From contig NZ_CP137852.1 of assembly GCF_033547095.1 (NCBI RefSeq), forward strand, positions 3,465,501 through 3,529,500: a stretch of 64,000 nucleotides of DNA. The letters run 5' to 3'. This stretch comes from Sediminicoccus rosea. GTDB taxonomy: Bacteria; Pseudomonadota; Alphaproteobacteria; Acetobacterales; Acetobacteraceae. The notes under the pieces were generated by a model. It did not search any database. It was not told the origin of the DNA and saw nothing but the letters and a program-made list of their open reading frames with translations. This document shows, piece by piece, positions 26,510-35,693 of the stretch (position 1 is the first letter of the stretch; every line of letters begins with the position of its first letter). The position numbers were made by a program, and so were the translations under genes.

Positions 26510-26998
26510 TGGCACCGACGGCGCCAGCCTGACCGCCCAAGCGCAAGATAGCCTGTCAGCCGCACGGCCGCATTCGGTCCGCTGGTTCAAATCTTGGGGC
26601 ATGTGTCCTCGGCTACGGAGGTACCCCGATAGCAACCTGGGCGTCGGCCAGCGTGCGTGGCCGAAGCACTCACCCGCCTCGTATGCCGGGCCGGAAAGCC
26701 ACGTTGGGGGGGCGGTTCTGGCAAGAGGCATTCAGGTCGCGAGGCGTCGCCTCATCCGCCGCCGGTGGACACACTCGAGCGGCCGCCCATCGGAGCCCGA
26801 CATGAGCAAAGCGCGAACAATCAGGCGAGACCGAAACTCCTCAGCACCGAGGGAGACGCTGCGGATCCAATGAACCATGCACCCCTCCCGGGTACGCCCG
26901 CCGCCATGCATGCGATCCGTGAGATCAACTGAGCGGGGCGCAGCCTCTCGACAGCGGAGTCCACGCGTGTCTCACGGCCAGCCGCATCAACGGAGCCT
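26510..26998 (+). other. Intergenic stretch, no gene seen
   Basis: Between the convergent SDR and LacI-family genes. Small open frames on both strands have no domain or ribosome site. A tRNA-like GGTTCAAATC occurs at 26584-26593 but does not fold into a T arm. No clear terminator hairpin was found by eye. Confidence 0.4.
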
Positions 26999-28015
26999 TC
27001 AACCGCGCCGCGTTGAACCGCGCACAATCAGATGGCCACGCAGGGTAACTGCTTCGTCAGGCAAGCCCGGCTCGAGGATGCGGGCCGCCAGCAGGTCGAG
27101 CCCACGCCGCACCATCGCGACGAGTGGCTGCTCGAAGCTCGTGATGTCATAGGCGGCTCGCGCCGCCTCGGGGATGCTGTCGAAACCGCTGACGGATATG
27201 TCGCGCGGAACGGCGAGACCCGCTTCGCGCAGGGCGTCCATGGTCCCCATGGCGATGATGTCGCTGACCGCGAAAACACAATCGGGCCGCATCTCCGGGG
27301 CCATCGCCGCGATGTCGCGACCAGCTGCGTGGCCGCCCTCGTAGACCGAGCGGCCATCGAAGCGTGAGGTGATTGCGCCTCCACCAGCCTGGAAGACTTC
27401 GCTGAATCCACGCTCACGGTCGATGCCGTTCGAACTGGCACCGCCCGTGTGGATGATCGCAGCGCGGCGGTGTCCGCCCTGCAACAGATGTTCGGCCATG
27501 CGCGCCCCACCTTCGGCATTGTCGCAGGAGACGGCGCTGGCATGCAGACGCGGTACACGGTTGATCATCACCACGGGAACGCCGTTAGCCGCGCAGATCT
27601 CCGCGGCGCGGGAGGACATGTCGGCCGATGTGATGAGACAGCCATCCATCTGATACTGGAGCAGGGCCTCGGTCGTGCGGTCCTCGATTGGACCCGGCCC
27701 GGCATGCAGGATCAGGAAACGCAGTCCGCGCTCGGCACTCTGGGCCACCACTTCCTCCAGCAGCATCGCATAGAAGGGGTTGCTGCGCGGGCCAAGCACG
27801 AGGCCAAGCAGGCCGCTGCGCCCCGAGGAGAGCGTGCGCGCGAGGGCATTGGGCATGTAGCCGGCGTCACTTGCGAGTTCTGCGATGCGCGCACGCATGG
27901 ACTTCGAGATCCGCGGATCGCCCTTCAGCGCACGCGAGACGGTGGAGGGAGAAACGCCGGCACTCCGGGACAGGGTCAGGATCGTCGCGCGCGCGCGGCG
28001 GGTCGGATGGTCCAT
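26999..28015 (-). CDS. LacI-family transcriptional regulator
   Basis: 338 residues from the ATG at 28015 (AAGGA just upstream). The helix-turn-helix is RATILTLSRSAGVSPSTVSRALKGDPRIS, with the hinge helix NALARTLSSGRS, then a periplasmic-binding-like effector core (GLLGLVLGPRSNPFY, GFDSIPEAARAAYDITSFEQP). It is divergent from the monooxygenase-AtuA operon, with a LacI-type operator between them. The effector is unknown, probably a substrate or product of that operon. Confidence 0.92.
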   Translation of the reverse strand: MDHPTRRARATILTLSRSAGVSPSTVSRALKGDPRISKSMRARIAELASDAGYMPNALARTLSSGRSGLLGLVLGPRSNPFYAMLLEEVVAQSAERGLRFLILHAGPGPIEDRTTEALLQYQMDGCLITSADMSSRAAEICAANGVPVVMINRVPRLHASAVSCDNAEGGARMAEHLLQGGHRRAAIIHTGGASSNGIDRERGFSEVFQAGGGAITSRFDGRSVYEGGHAAGRDIAAMAPEMRPDCVFAVSDIIAMGTMDALREAGLAVPRDISVSGFDSIPEAARAAYDITSFEQPLVAMVRRGLDLLAARILEPGLPDEAVTLRGHLIVRGSTRRG

Positions 28016-28122
28016 ATCCTTGGCGTAGCACGCGGCCCGAAGCACGCGCAAACGTCCCCACAAATTATCGACTCTCGACGCGACGTCCTGACAACACTCC
28101 AGGGTTAAAGCCAAAATTTTAA

Positions 28123-28136
28123 TGCAACCGTGTGCA
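28123..28136. promoter_or_regulatory. LacI-type operator in divergent promoter
   Basis: TGCAACCGTGTGCA has the TGCA ends and central CpG typical of LacI-family operators (consensus like TGnAAnCGnTTnCA). It lies in the 194-base gap between the LacI-family gene and the divergent flavin monooxygenase operon, 74 bases before the latter's start. Confidence 0.5.
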
Positions 28137-28209
28137 CAATTCGTCTGGACGAAAGTCGTGCCCACCCGTAACCTCACCGACAATCAAACGCCTGAGGAAA
28201 CCGATCCGG

Positions 28210-29568
28210 ATGACACAGACACCGCGCCAAATGGCCATGGTGGGCTTCATGCAGGCCCAGAACTGCTCGATCGCCCCAGGCTCCTGGCGGCATCCCGCCA
28301 ATGCGCTCGATTTCCTGACGCCCGACTACTTCCAGCGGATCGGCCGCGTGCTCGAGGACGGAAAATTCCACCTTGCCTTCTTCGACGATCGCCTGGCCAT
28401 GCCCGACATTTACGGCCATGACCATCGAGAGGCGGTCGAGAACGGAATCCGGGTGGTGAAGATGGATCCCATCTCCATCCTGACCGCCATCGGCTGCGCC
28501 ACGAAGAATCTTGGCCTCGGCGCGACCTACTCGACGACGTATTATGAGCCTTTCCACGTGGCGCGCCTCTTCGCGACGCTGGATCTGATGACGCGTGGGC
28601 GTTCGGCATGGAACATCGTCACGTCGCTCAATGATTCGGAGGCCGCCAATTTCGGCCGCTCCGAGCATCTCGAGCATGACATGCGCTATGACCGCGCCGA
28701 CGAATTCGTCGAATGCGTTATGGGCCATTGGGACAGCTGGGAGGAGGGAGCCATCATCGCGGACAAGGCGACGGGCCGCTTCGCAGATGGCTCCCGTGTT
28801 AACGCGCTGAACTACAAGGGCAAGTACTTCCGCTCGAAGGGCCCGCTCTCCGTACCACGCTCGCCGCAGGGGCATCCGGTGCTGATCCAGGCCGGACAAT
28901 CGGGCCGCGGGCGCCGCTTCGCAGGGCGCTGGGGCGAGCTGATCTTCGTGGTCTATCTCAACATCGAATCTGGTCGGAAGCAGTATGCCGACCTCAAGGC
29001 CGCCGTGGCCGAAGCAGGGCGCGACCCGGAGAAGGTCTTCGTCGCACCCGCATGCTACGTCTGCGTGGGCGAGACGCGCGCGATCGCGGAGGCCAAGCGG
29101 GAAGCCATCCTGGAGCTTTCCAAGCCGGTGGATGGCCTGGTGCTGCTTTCCGAGGTCACGAATTTCGATTTTGCGAGCAAGGACCTGGACAGCGAGTTCA
29201 CCGACGAGGAACTCCAGAAGATGTCCTGGACCGGCTTCAAGGACCGCGTGGTGATGCTGAGCGGCAAGCCGAACCCGACCGTGCGGGACTTCGTGCATTT
29301 CTCAGGCCGCGGCACCATCAAGGAGTTCCCGAACTTCGTGGGCACGCCGAAGGACGTGGCAGACCAGATGGAGGATTGGTTTACGACCCGCGCCTGCGAC
29401 GGGTTCGTGCTGGCCGCGACCCACACGCCTGGTGCTTTCGAGGACTTCACGCGCTTCGTGGTGCCCGAACTCCAGCGTCGCGGGCTCTATCACAAGGACT
29501 ATGCGGGCCCGACGCTGCGCGAAAACCTGGGCCTCAAGCGCCCGAATGCGCGAGACTGGCGCACCTGA
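28210..29568 (+). CDS. NtaA/SnaA/DszA-type FMN-dependent monooxygenase (LLM class)
   Basis: 452 residues from the ATG at 28210. It is a bacterial-luciferase-like TIM barrel of the NtaA/SnaA/DszA group: FFDDRLAMPDIYG, LGATYSTTYYEPFHVARLFATLD, GRSAWNIVTS, and LIQAGQSGRGRRFAGR are typical. These enzymes use FMNH2 from a separate reductase to cleave C-N or C-S bonds, as in nitrilotriacetate, EDTA or dibenzothiophene sulfone. No flavin reductase is adjacent, so one must come from elsewhere. It is followed 23 bases later by a TTT binding protein and an AtuA-like gene. Confidence 0.9.
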   Translation: MTQTPRQMAMVGFMQAQNCSIAPGSWRHPANALDFLTPDYFQRIGRVLEDGKFHLAFFDDRLAMPDIYGHDHREAVENGIRVVKMDPISILTAIGCATKNLGLGATYSTTYYEPFHVARLFATLDLMTRGRSAWNIVTSLNDSEAANFGRSEHLEHDMRYDRADEFVECVMGHWDSWEEGAIIADKATGRFADGSRVNALNYKGKYFRSKGPLSVPRSPQGHPVLIQAGQSGRGRRFAGRWGELIFVVYLNIESGRKQYADLKAAVAEAGRDPEKVFVAPACYVCVGETRAIAEAKREAILELSKPVDGLVLLSEVTNFDFASKDLDSEFTDEELQKMSWTGFKDRVVMLSGKPNPTVRDFVHFSGRGTIKEFPNFVGTPKDVADQMEDWFTTRACDGFVLAATHTPGAFEDFTRFVVPELQRRGLYHKDYAGPTLRENLGLKRPNARDWRT

Positions 29569-29591
29569 AACCAAGAACCGGGAGAAAAACG

Positions 29592-30560
29592 ATGCCAGCA
29601 ACCACCCTCACACGCCGCACCGCACTCGGTGCAGCCATCGTCCTGCCGACTATCGCCCGGGCGCAAGATGTCTGGCCCTCGCGCAGCGTGCGGATCATTG
29701 TGCCCTACGCCGCGGGCGGTGGCACGGATGTGACAACGCGCGCCATCGCCGAGCAACTGACCGCCCGCTTTGGCCGCAGCTTCGTGGTTGAGAACCGCCC
29801 GGGCGCCAACGGAATCGTGGGCACGGAGGCCGTGGCCCGTAGCGCGCCCGACGGCTACACGCTCGGCGCTCAAACGAGCACGCACATCATGGCCCGTCAG
29901 TTGGGGCCCCTGCCCTACGATCCGGTCACGGACTTCACGCTGCTGTCCATCACCGCCAGGTACCCGATGGTGATGATGGCCAGCATGCGCGCGCCGTTCC
30001 AGAACGTCGCCGGTCTGATCGCCGCGGCCCGTGCCCAGCCGGGTGGCGTCCCCCAGGGAACATCGGACGCGCAATCCTCCTTCGCGGCACGGCAATTCGC
30101 CCTCCGCGCCGGGATCGAGCTGAACGAGGTGCCCTATCGCGGCAGCGGCGCCTATCTGGCAGACCTGACGGCAGGACATCTGCCTGTCGCATGGGGAAGC
30201 CCGGCCACGGCTGCGGCGCTTGTCGCCTCCGGCCAGGTGCGTGTAATCGGCGTCACTTCGCCGCAACGCTCGCCCTACCTGCCCGAGGTGCCCACGCTGA
30301 CCGAGGCCGGCGTGCCGGGGACGGACTTCGTGGGCTGGTTCGCCATTCTCGCCCCGGCGCGCCTGCCGACAGCGATCGCCACCCAGCTCAATACCGCGAT
30401 CAACGAGATCATCGCCACGCCTGCCATGCGCGCGCGCTATGCCACGCTCGGCAACGAGGCAGCACCGATGGACCTGGAGCAATTGCAGGCCCTGATGCGC
30501 TCCGATGACGCAAAATGGGAGCAGGCCACGCGCGACGGTCTGATTCGGCGCGCGCCATGA
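29592..30560 (+). CDS. TTT substrate-binding protein (Bug/TctC family)
   Basis: 322 residues with GGGAG upstream of the ATG at 29592. Signal peptide to about residue 24 (ARAQ), then VWPSRSVRIIVPYAAGGGTDVTTRAIAEQL, VVENRPGANGIVGTEAVARSAPDGYTL and EVPYRGSGAYLADLTAGHLPV, the Bug family pattern. The periplasmic receptor presumably binds the acid that the monooxygenase and AtuA/DUF4387 proteins handle. No permease subunits accompany it. Its stop overlaps the AtuA-like start (ATGA). Confidence 0.92.
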   Translation: MPATTLTRRTALGAAIVLPTIARAQDVWPSRSVRIIVPYAAGGGTDVTTRAIAEQLTARFGRSFVVENRPGANGIVGTEAVARSAPDGYTLGAQTSTHIMARQLGPLPYDPVTDFTLLSITARYPMVMMASMRAPFQNVAGLIAAARAQPGGVPQGTSDAQSSFAARQFALRAGIELNEVPYRGSGAYLADLTAGHLPVAWGSPATAAALVASGQVRVIGVTSPQRSPYLPEVPTLTEAGVPGTDFVGWFAILAPARLPTAIATQLNTAINEIIATPAMRARYATLGNEAAPMDLEQLQALMRSDDAKWEQATRDGLIRRAP

Positions 30561-31918
30561 CAGAAGTTCGGATGCTCTCGACCAGCGGTATCCTCGGCTA
30601 TGGCTATGCCGAGGAATCGCTGAAAATCGGGATGGCGCGGGCGCCGCATGCAATCGGCGCCGATGGCGGCAGCACCGATCCGGGGCCGCACTACCTGGGC
30701 GCCGGCACCTCCTTCACCTCGCGCCTCTCGGTGAAGCGCGACCTCAAGCTGATGCTGCTGGCTGCCATGGCGGCGAAGATCCCGTGCATCATCGGGACCG
30801 CCGGTGGCGCCGGCGGCGAGCCACATCTGCAGGACACAGCGGCACTGGTCCGCGAGATCGCGCGCGAGGAACAACTCTCCTTTCGGATGGCGCTGATCCA
30901 TGCCGAGCCGGAGCGTGCCATGCTGCGCGAGGCCGTCACTTCGGGGCGCGTCAAGGCGCTCGCCAAGCTGCCTCCCCTCGACGCAGCCACCATTGATCGC
31001 GCTGAACGCATCGTCGCCATGATGGGTCCAGAGCCCATCGCGCGTGCGCTGGATGGTGGTGCGCAAGTGATTCTCTGCGGCCGCAGCAGTGACCCAGCCC
31101 AATGGGCTGCCGTCGCGTTGCGCGCGGGCATCCCGCCCGCCGTCGCCTGGTATGCCGGCAAGATGCTGGAGTGCGGCGCCGAGCCGGCTGTCCCAAAGGA
31201 GCCAGACTGCCTGCTGGTGACCCTCCGTGACGATCACCTCGTCTGCGAGCCTCCCAACCCGATCCGCCGCTGCACGCCCCTCTCCGTCGCCAACTTTGCC
31301 CTGCATGAAAACGCGAGCCCAATTCACCACACGGAGCCGGGCGGCATGCTCGATACCTCGGATGTCACCTTCGAGCCGGTGAGTGACCGCGCAGTGAAGG
31401 TCAGCGGCATGCGCTGGGTTCCTTCAGCGCAGTACACGGTCAAGCTGGAGGGGGTTGAGCGCGACGGTTATCGCGCCATCACCATCTGCGGCACGCGTGA
31501 CCCCGTGCTGATCCGTCAGATCGATGACTACCTGGCCGTCCATCGCGTCAAGGTCTCGGCCAAGGCCGAAGCTTTCGGCGTTCCGCCCTCGGCTTGGCGG
31601 ATGTCACTTCGCGTCTACGGAAAGGATGGGGTCATGGCCGGCTGGGAGCCAACGCCCGCCGTCACCGGCCACGAGTTGGGTTTCGTGATCGAGGTGGTCG
31701 CCGGCACGCAGGAAATCGCCAGTGCCGTCCTGGCCATGGCACGGACATCGCTGCTGCATGCTGATTTCCCGGGCAGGCTCTGCAAGGAGGGGAACATGGC
31801 CTTTCCCTTCTCGCCATCCGACATCGAATTGGGCCCCCTTTACCGCTTCAGCGTCTTCCACACGTTGGCGCTGAACGACCCCTGCGCCATCTTCCCCATC
31901 GAGTATGAGAGCGTTTGA
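30557..31918 (+). CDS. AtuA-like protein (DUF1446 family)
   Basis: 453 residues from the ATG at 30557. It has the Gly-rich start of acyclic terpene utilisation AtuA proteins (GYGYAEESLKIG, IGADGGSTDPGPHYLGAG, IIGTAGGAGGEPHL) and the CGRSSDPAQWAA segment. AtuA is needed for citronellol/geraniol degradation in Pseudomonas but its chemistry is not settled, and many homologues lie in unrelated catabolic operons as here. The next gene is a DUF4387 protein, its usual partner. Substrate unknown. Confidence 0.88.
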   Translation: MTEVRMLSTSGILGYGYAEESLKIGMARAPHAIGADGGSTDPGPHYLGAGTSFTSRLSVKRDLKLMLLAAMAAKIPCIIGTAGGAGGEPHLQDTAALVREIAREEQLSFRMALIHAEPERAMLREAVTSGRVKALAKLPPLDAATIDRAERIVAMMGPEPIARALDGGAQVILCGRSSDPAQWAAVALRAGIPPAVAWYAGKMLECGAEPAVPKEPDCLLVTLRDDHLVCEPPNPIRRCTPLSVANFALHENASPIHHTEPGGMLDTSDVTFEPVSDRAVKVSGMRWVPSAQYTVKLEGVERDGYRAITICGTRDPVLIRQIDDYLAVHRVKVSAKAEAFGVPPSAWRMSLRVYGKDGVMAGWEPTPAVTGHELGFVIEVVAGTQEIASAVLAMARTSLLHADFPGRLCKEGNMAFPFSPSDIELGPLYRFSVFHTLALNDPCAIFPIEYESV

Positions 31919-31920
31919 CC

Positions 31921-32244
31921 ATGGCCCGCATCCGTGACATCGCGCAGGTCTGCAAGAGCAAGAATGCCGGCCCTTTCATCGTCACGATCGACGTCCTGTT
32001 CGAGGACCACGAGCTTTATCGCCGCGTGAAGGCGACGGGCGTTCTGAACCCGGCACTTTTCGCTCGACTCTACGGCGTGCCCGAAGAGGATGTGCTCTTC
32101 ACGGCCTATGACGCTGCGGCCGCTTTCAAGGCTAGCTTGCCACGCCTTGTGCCAGCGGGGGGCTTTGGAGACACGGATGTCTACGGCGCCCAACAGCACG
32201 CGCCGCTTCTCGATGTGGAGATCCCTCTGAACGATGCACCGTAG
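31921..32244 (+). CDS. DUF4387 family protein, AtuA partner
   Basis: 107 residues from the ATG at 31921 (MARIRDIAQVCKSKNAG), two bases after the AtuA-like stop; a TTG six bases earlier overlaps that stop. The KSKNAGPF motif and TIDVLFEDHELYRRV are typical of DUF4387, a small domain found beside or fused to AtuA-type proteins and probably a subunit of the same enzyme. It closes the operon. Confidence 0.85.
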   Translation: MARIRDIAQVCKSKNAGPFIVTIDVLFEDHELYRRVKATGVLNPALFARLYGVPEEDVLFTAYDAAAAFKASLPRLVPAGGFGDTDVYGAQQHAPLLDVEIPLNDAP

Positions 32245-32795
32245 CTGTTCCATGGGCTGCCGCCGCAGTTGAGACGCGGTGAGACAGAGATGGCGCCAAC
32301 CCGACAGCCCAGCGAAGAGCAGCCAGTGTCCTAGCCCTGCTGAGGCCCGAGTCACACCGACCGCTCAAGGGCGCAGTCGGCAAGGACCGGAGGCAGGCCG
32401 GATCTCTCGCCGTGGGTGACCGGTGGAGACGGATCAGACGACAGCCGCCGAGCCCGTGATCACGCAGAAGCGACGACTTCCACTGCGTTTCGTCATAGCC
32501 GGGTGTCCGGCGCAGCGGACCGATTGTGTCGCGTCAACGATCAACCCGAGTAGAAGTGGGCCCGGCGGGTATTGGCGGGCGGTTCCGTGATCTGCGCGGC
32601 CTCCTGAAAGGGGCGATCGGAGGCAGGGAAGCCGCGCTCCACCCGAGCGCCGGGCGCATTGTACGCTTCGCAGCAGCGAGATGGGGCGGTCACCGAGCAA
32701 CGGAACGGCATCAGCCCAAGAACTCGCGCCGTAGCGCCCGATTGAATCTGGCCGACCCGGCCAACGCCTCGAAAACTCTGTTTGACCTGCCGGCA
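32245..32795 (+). other. Intergenic stretch upstream of lexA, no gene seen
   Basis: No gene with a domain or ribosome site on either strand. Codon-like periodicity is poor and several short frames overlap. It may hold decayed sequence; no transposase motif could be identified. Confidence 0.4.
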
Positions 32796-32810
32796 GAACC
32801 TTTGTAGAAC
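32796..32810 (+). promoter_or_regulatory. SOS box (LexA operator)
   Basis: GAAC-N7-GAAC, a perfect match to the alphaproteobacterial LexA box (GTTC-N7-GTTC on the other strand), 72 bases upstream of the lexA start. It indicates autoregulation of lexA. Confidence 0.85.
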
Positions 32811-32881
32811 AAGCAGAATGTTTATGGTTTGTACCGGCTAGCAGCGCGATCGTGCTGCCAACCCATGGAAGTTGTCATAGC

Positions 32882-33568
32882 ATGCTCACCCGCAAGCAGC
32901 ATGAGTTGCTCATGTTCATCCATCAGCATCTCGAGACAACGGGGTTTTCCCCCTCGTTCGACGAGATGAAGGATGGCCTTGATCTCAGATCAAAATCGGG
33001 TGTGCATCGCCTCATCACTGCATTGGAGGAACGAGGTTTTCTCCGTCGACGCGCCCATCGGGCCCGAGCTCTTGAAGTGGTTCGCCTCCCAACGCAAAAA
33101 ATGGGTAGCGACCGGCAAGATAAATCGATCTCATCTTTGCGATCCGTTGATCCGTTCATTGAATCTTTCTCGGAGACCAGGGCCCATAAAATTCCGCTTC
33201 TAGGCAATATTGCCGCAGGCAGCCCGAAAGAGGCCATCGGCGAGACGAATTCCTATATCGACGTGCCGTCCGATATCCTTCACGCAGGCCCGCACTACGC
33301 AGTGAAGGTCACCGGCGATTCGATGTGCGATGCGGGCATACTGGACGGCGACATCGCGGTCATCCGCCTCGGGTCGACCTTCGAGAACGGGGACATTGTT
33401 GTTGCCCTGGTCGACAAGGCCGAGGCAACCCTGAAGAAAATCAGGAAGAGAGGCAATTCTATTGCGCTCGAGCCCTGCAACTCTCTCTACGAGACCAAGA
33501 TTTTCGGCGCTGACCGGGTCGAGGTGCAGGGCACCCTGTCCGGCTTGATCCGGTCCTACCGAAAATAG
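32882..33568 (+). CDS. lexA: LexA repressor
   Basis: 228 residues from the ATG at 32882. N-terminal winged helix MLTRKQHELLMFIHQHLE with FSPSFDEMKDGLDLRSKSG is the alphaproteobacterial LexA form. The self-cleavage site Ala112-Gly113 (NIAAGSP), catalytic Ser147 (TGDSM) and Lys185 (EATLKK) are all present, so RecA-triggered autoproteolysis should work. The upstream SOS box supports autorepression. It is flanked by gene-poor DNA on both sides and has no recognisable operon partner. Whether it is the only LexA of the genome or an extra copy cannot be told here. Confidence 0.95.
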   Translation: MLTRKQHELLMFIHQHLETTGFSPSFDEMKDGLDLRSKSGVHRLITALEERGFLRRRAHRARALEVVRLPTQKMGSDRQDKSISSLRSVDPFIESFSETRAHKIPLLGNIAAGSPKEAIGETNSYIDVPSDILHAGPHYAVKVTGDSMCDAGILDGDIAVIRLGSTFENGDIVVALVDKAEATLKKIRKRGNSIALEPCNSLYETKIFGADRVEVQGTLSGLIRSYRK

Positions 33569-34517
33569 CTAACAGCAGGAGCGGACCAGTTCTCGATCGG
33601 GTCAGCGGATCTGCCTGACAAGGTGGCTGCCGTGACCGAAATGAGTTGTCCTCTCCTTCGAAGCCGCTGCGCCCCTTGAGGCGAGTAGCCCGTCAGCTCC
33701 CCCTTCATGCAGGCGCTGTAGAGCAGTCCGGGCGAAGGTCGACCATATCGGTGGCACCGTGTTTCGGATGCTGAATGGGAAAGGGTGAGCGCAGTGTGCC
33801 GCCTCGCATCCCGTCGACCCGGCGTTGGACGTGGACCACAAGCCCTCCCACGTGGACTGACGACATGCGAGCCTAGCCAGGTGCTGGCACGACCTCCCGC
33901 TATTCCGACCTTCCGGAACTGAACATACCTTGCACGCGGGGGATGAAGCAGCGGTGGGTTGCCATCCCGACTGTGCAGCGCGCGGCTCGCCGGCGCGCTC
34001 CATCCATCCGCCCTTCTTCACTGACCACGTGGCGGAGGATCGCGGAAGAGTTGGGCATTTCTCCGTATCAGCACCCCGGCACTCCGGGCGACCCGTGGCG
34101 CCCCGAAGTAGATGCAGTGGGCTGAAGTAGTGGCAAGAAGCCCAACTACCCTGGCTGCCTGCCGCCGGTCGAACAGGCCGTCCCGGGGGAAGGGGCTGGG
34201 GCCGTTTGACGGTTCGCGAAGCCGTGCGAGTCCGAGAAGGCTCCTCACGACGGCATCCTCACGGTGCAGCAGATTCGCCAGGGAGAAGCCTGACCGCAGA
34301 TCGCGATCGTGCCCCGACTACGCTTTATCGAAAAAATCTTCTTTTAGTCTCTTTTTCCTCGCATTCTTGTGCGCTTCGTTCCTTCGGCGATCCCCGAAGC
34401 ACCCGTCTAAGTTCCAGTGCAGGCAGCACCAAAGGGCGAAACATCAACATCTGACTACAAAACTCAACATTTCATTTCTACCGAAGACTGGAACGGCCAT
34501 CCATCCGCTGATACAAC
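33569..34517 (+). other. Long gene-poor stretch, AT-richer at its end
   Basis: About 950 bases without a supported gene. Short frames on both strands lack domains and ribosome sites. From about 34320 to 34540 base composition drops well below the surrounding GC level (runs such as CTTTTAGTCTCTTTTTCC), as expected for a promoter region or foreign DNA. Confidence 0.45.
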
Positions 34518-34543
34518 CTTAACGTGTTAAGAGTTCCTTAATA
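34518..34543 (+). promoter_or_regulatory. TTAA-repeat element before the sensory operon
   Basis: Inverted repeat CTTAAC-GT-GTTAAG (34518-34531) followed by another TTAA, giving TTAA half-sites at 34527 and 34538, 11 bases apart. The 11-base direct-repeat geometry resembles OmpR-family binding sites, and a TTAACG pair with the same period precedes the cellulase gene. It lies 20-45 bases before the start at 34563. Confidence 0.4.
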
Positions 34544-34562
34544 CAATCCGAGATGGCAGCAG

Positions 34563-35693
34563 ATGACCGTCAAACCGGGCCACGCCGGGCCTTTGTTGCA
34601 GCCAAGCTGGATGGCGGGAGGAAGGCTCCGGCGCATCTGCAGGATTGGGGTCACCATCCTCCTTCTTATCGCCCTCGACGTGACGCCCAAGACAACCTCG
34701 GCGCAGGAGGCGCCCATCCAGCTCAAGATCGTGGGCGGGCTCGCCGGCGTGACCCAATATGACCGTTACGAGGTCCCATTCTGGCTCGAGCGCGTCCCCC
34801 GCCTGACAGGTGGACGCGTCCAGGCAGAGATCGCCCCCTTCGACCGCAGCGGCATCCGGGGCTCTGAATTCATCCATCTCATGCGCGTCGGCGTGGTGCC
34901 CTTCGGGACACTGATCCTCACCATCGCGGGCGCCGACGAGCCCGAACTCATGGCCTCCGACCTTGCGGCTCTGAACCCGGACATGGCCCACCTGCGGCGC
35001 AATGTGCAGGCATTCCGTTCCGTCTTCACGCGCATCCTGCGAGAGAATCACGAACTGGAAGTGCTCGCGGTCTATGCCTACCCGGCTCAGGTGCTCTTCT
35101 GCGCCCGTCCCTTCTCCGGCCTCGGCGACATCGTGGGCCGACGTGTCCGAACCTCCTCGGCCACCCAGGCCGATCTCATGGAAGCAGTCGGCGCCCTTCC
35201 GGTCGTCATTCCCTTCGCGGAGATCGTCGGCTCCATCCGCAGGGGCACGGTGGAATGCGCCATCACGGGCACATTGTCGGGCAACTCGATCGGACTTCAT
35301 GAGGTGACGAGCCATGTGCACACCATGGCACTCTCTTGGGGTGTCAGCGTCTTCGCCGCGCACGGACCAAGCTGGGCAGCCCTGCCCGACGAGGTACGTA
35401 GCCAGATCAGCCTCGGGTTGACCGCGCTGGAAGAGGAAATCTGGACAGCGGCGGAGCAGGACACCTTACAGGGGCTGCGCTGCAATGCCGGTCACGCGGA
35501 TTGCACGGGCGGCCTCCGAGGGCGCATGCGGGTGGTTCCGGTCAGCGCCGCCGATGAGCAGATGCGCCAGCGCCTCGTGCGCCAGACGGTACTGCCGCGC
35601 TGGCTAGACCGCTGTGGCGAAAACTGTGCCCGCGTCTGGAATGACAGCCTCGCTGCCACGACCGGGATCCGCGCCGGGATGCCAACACAATGA
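34563..35693 (+). CDS. TRAP-type (DctP-family) substrate-binding protein, no permease
   Basis: 376 residues. A long N terminus with a hydrophobic export segment (about 27-41, GVTILLLIALDV) precedes the mature protein (QEAPIQLKIVGGLAGVTQYDRYEVPFW). [24 protein letters not shown] corresponds to the DctP segment with the ligand-binding Arg (usually GxKxRV). GTVECAITGTLS follows as expected. DctP proteins normally deliver organic acids to DctQM permeases, but none is present. Instead the stop overlaps the start of a hybrid sensor kinase, so it more likely presents a ligand to the kinase. An atypical Cys-bearing C-terminal part (RCNAGHADCTGG, RCGENCARVW) may form disulfides. Confidence 0.82.
   Translation: MTVKPGHAGPLLQPSWMAGGRLRRICRIGVTILLLIALDVTPKTTSAQEAPIQLKIVGGLAGVTQYDRYEVPFWLERVPRLTGGRVQAEIAPFDRSGIRGSEFIHLMRVGVVPFGTLILTIAGADEPELMASDLAALNPDMAHLRRNVQAFRSVFTRILRENHELEVLAVYAYPAQVLFCARPFSGLGDIVGRRVRTSSATQADLMEAVGALPVVIPFAEIVGSIRRGTVECAITGTLSGNSIGLHEVTSHVHTMALSWGVSVFAAHGPSWAALPDEVRSQISLGLTALEEEIWTAAEQDTLQGLRCNAGHADCTGGLRGRMRVVPVSAADEQMRQRLVRQTVLPRWLDRCGENCARVWNDSLAATTGIRAGMPTQ

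Noticed and set aside
26581-26602. tRNA-like GGTTCAAATC sequence
   Set aside because: The flanks do not form a 5-bp T stem and no anticodon or D arm could be found upstream.
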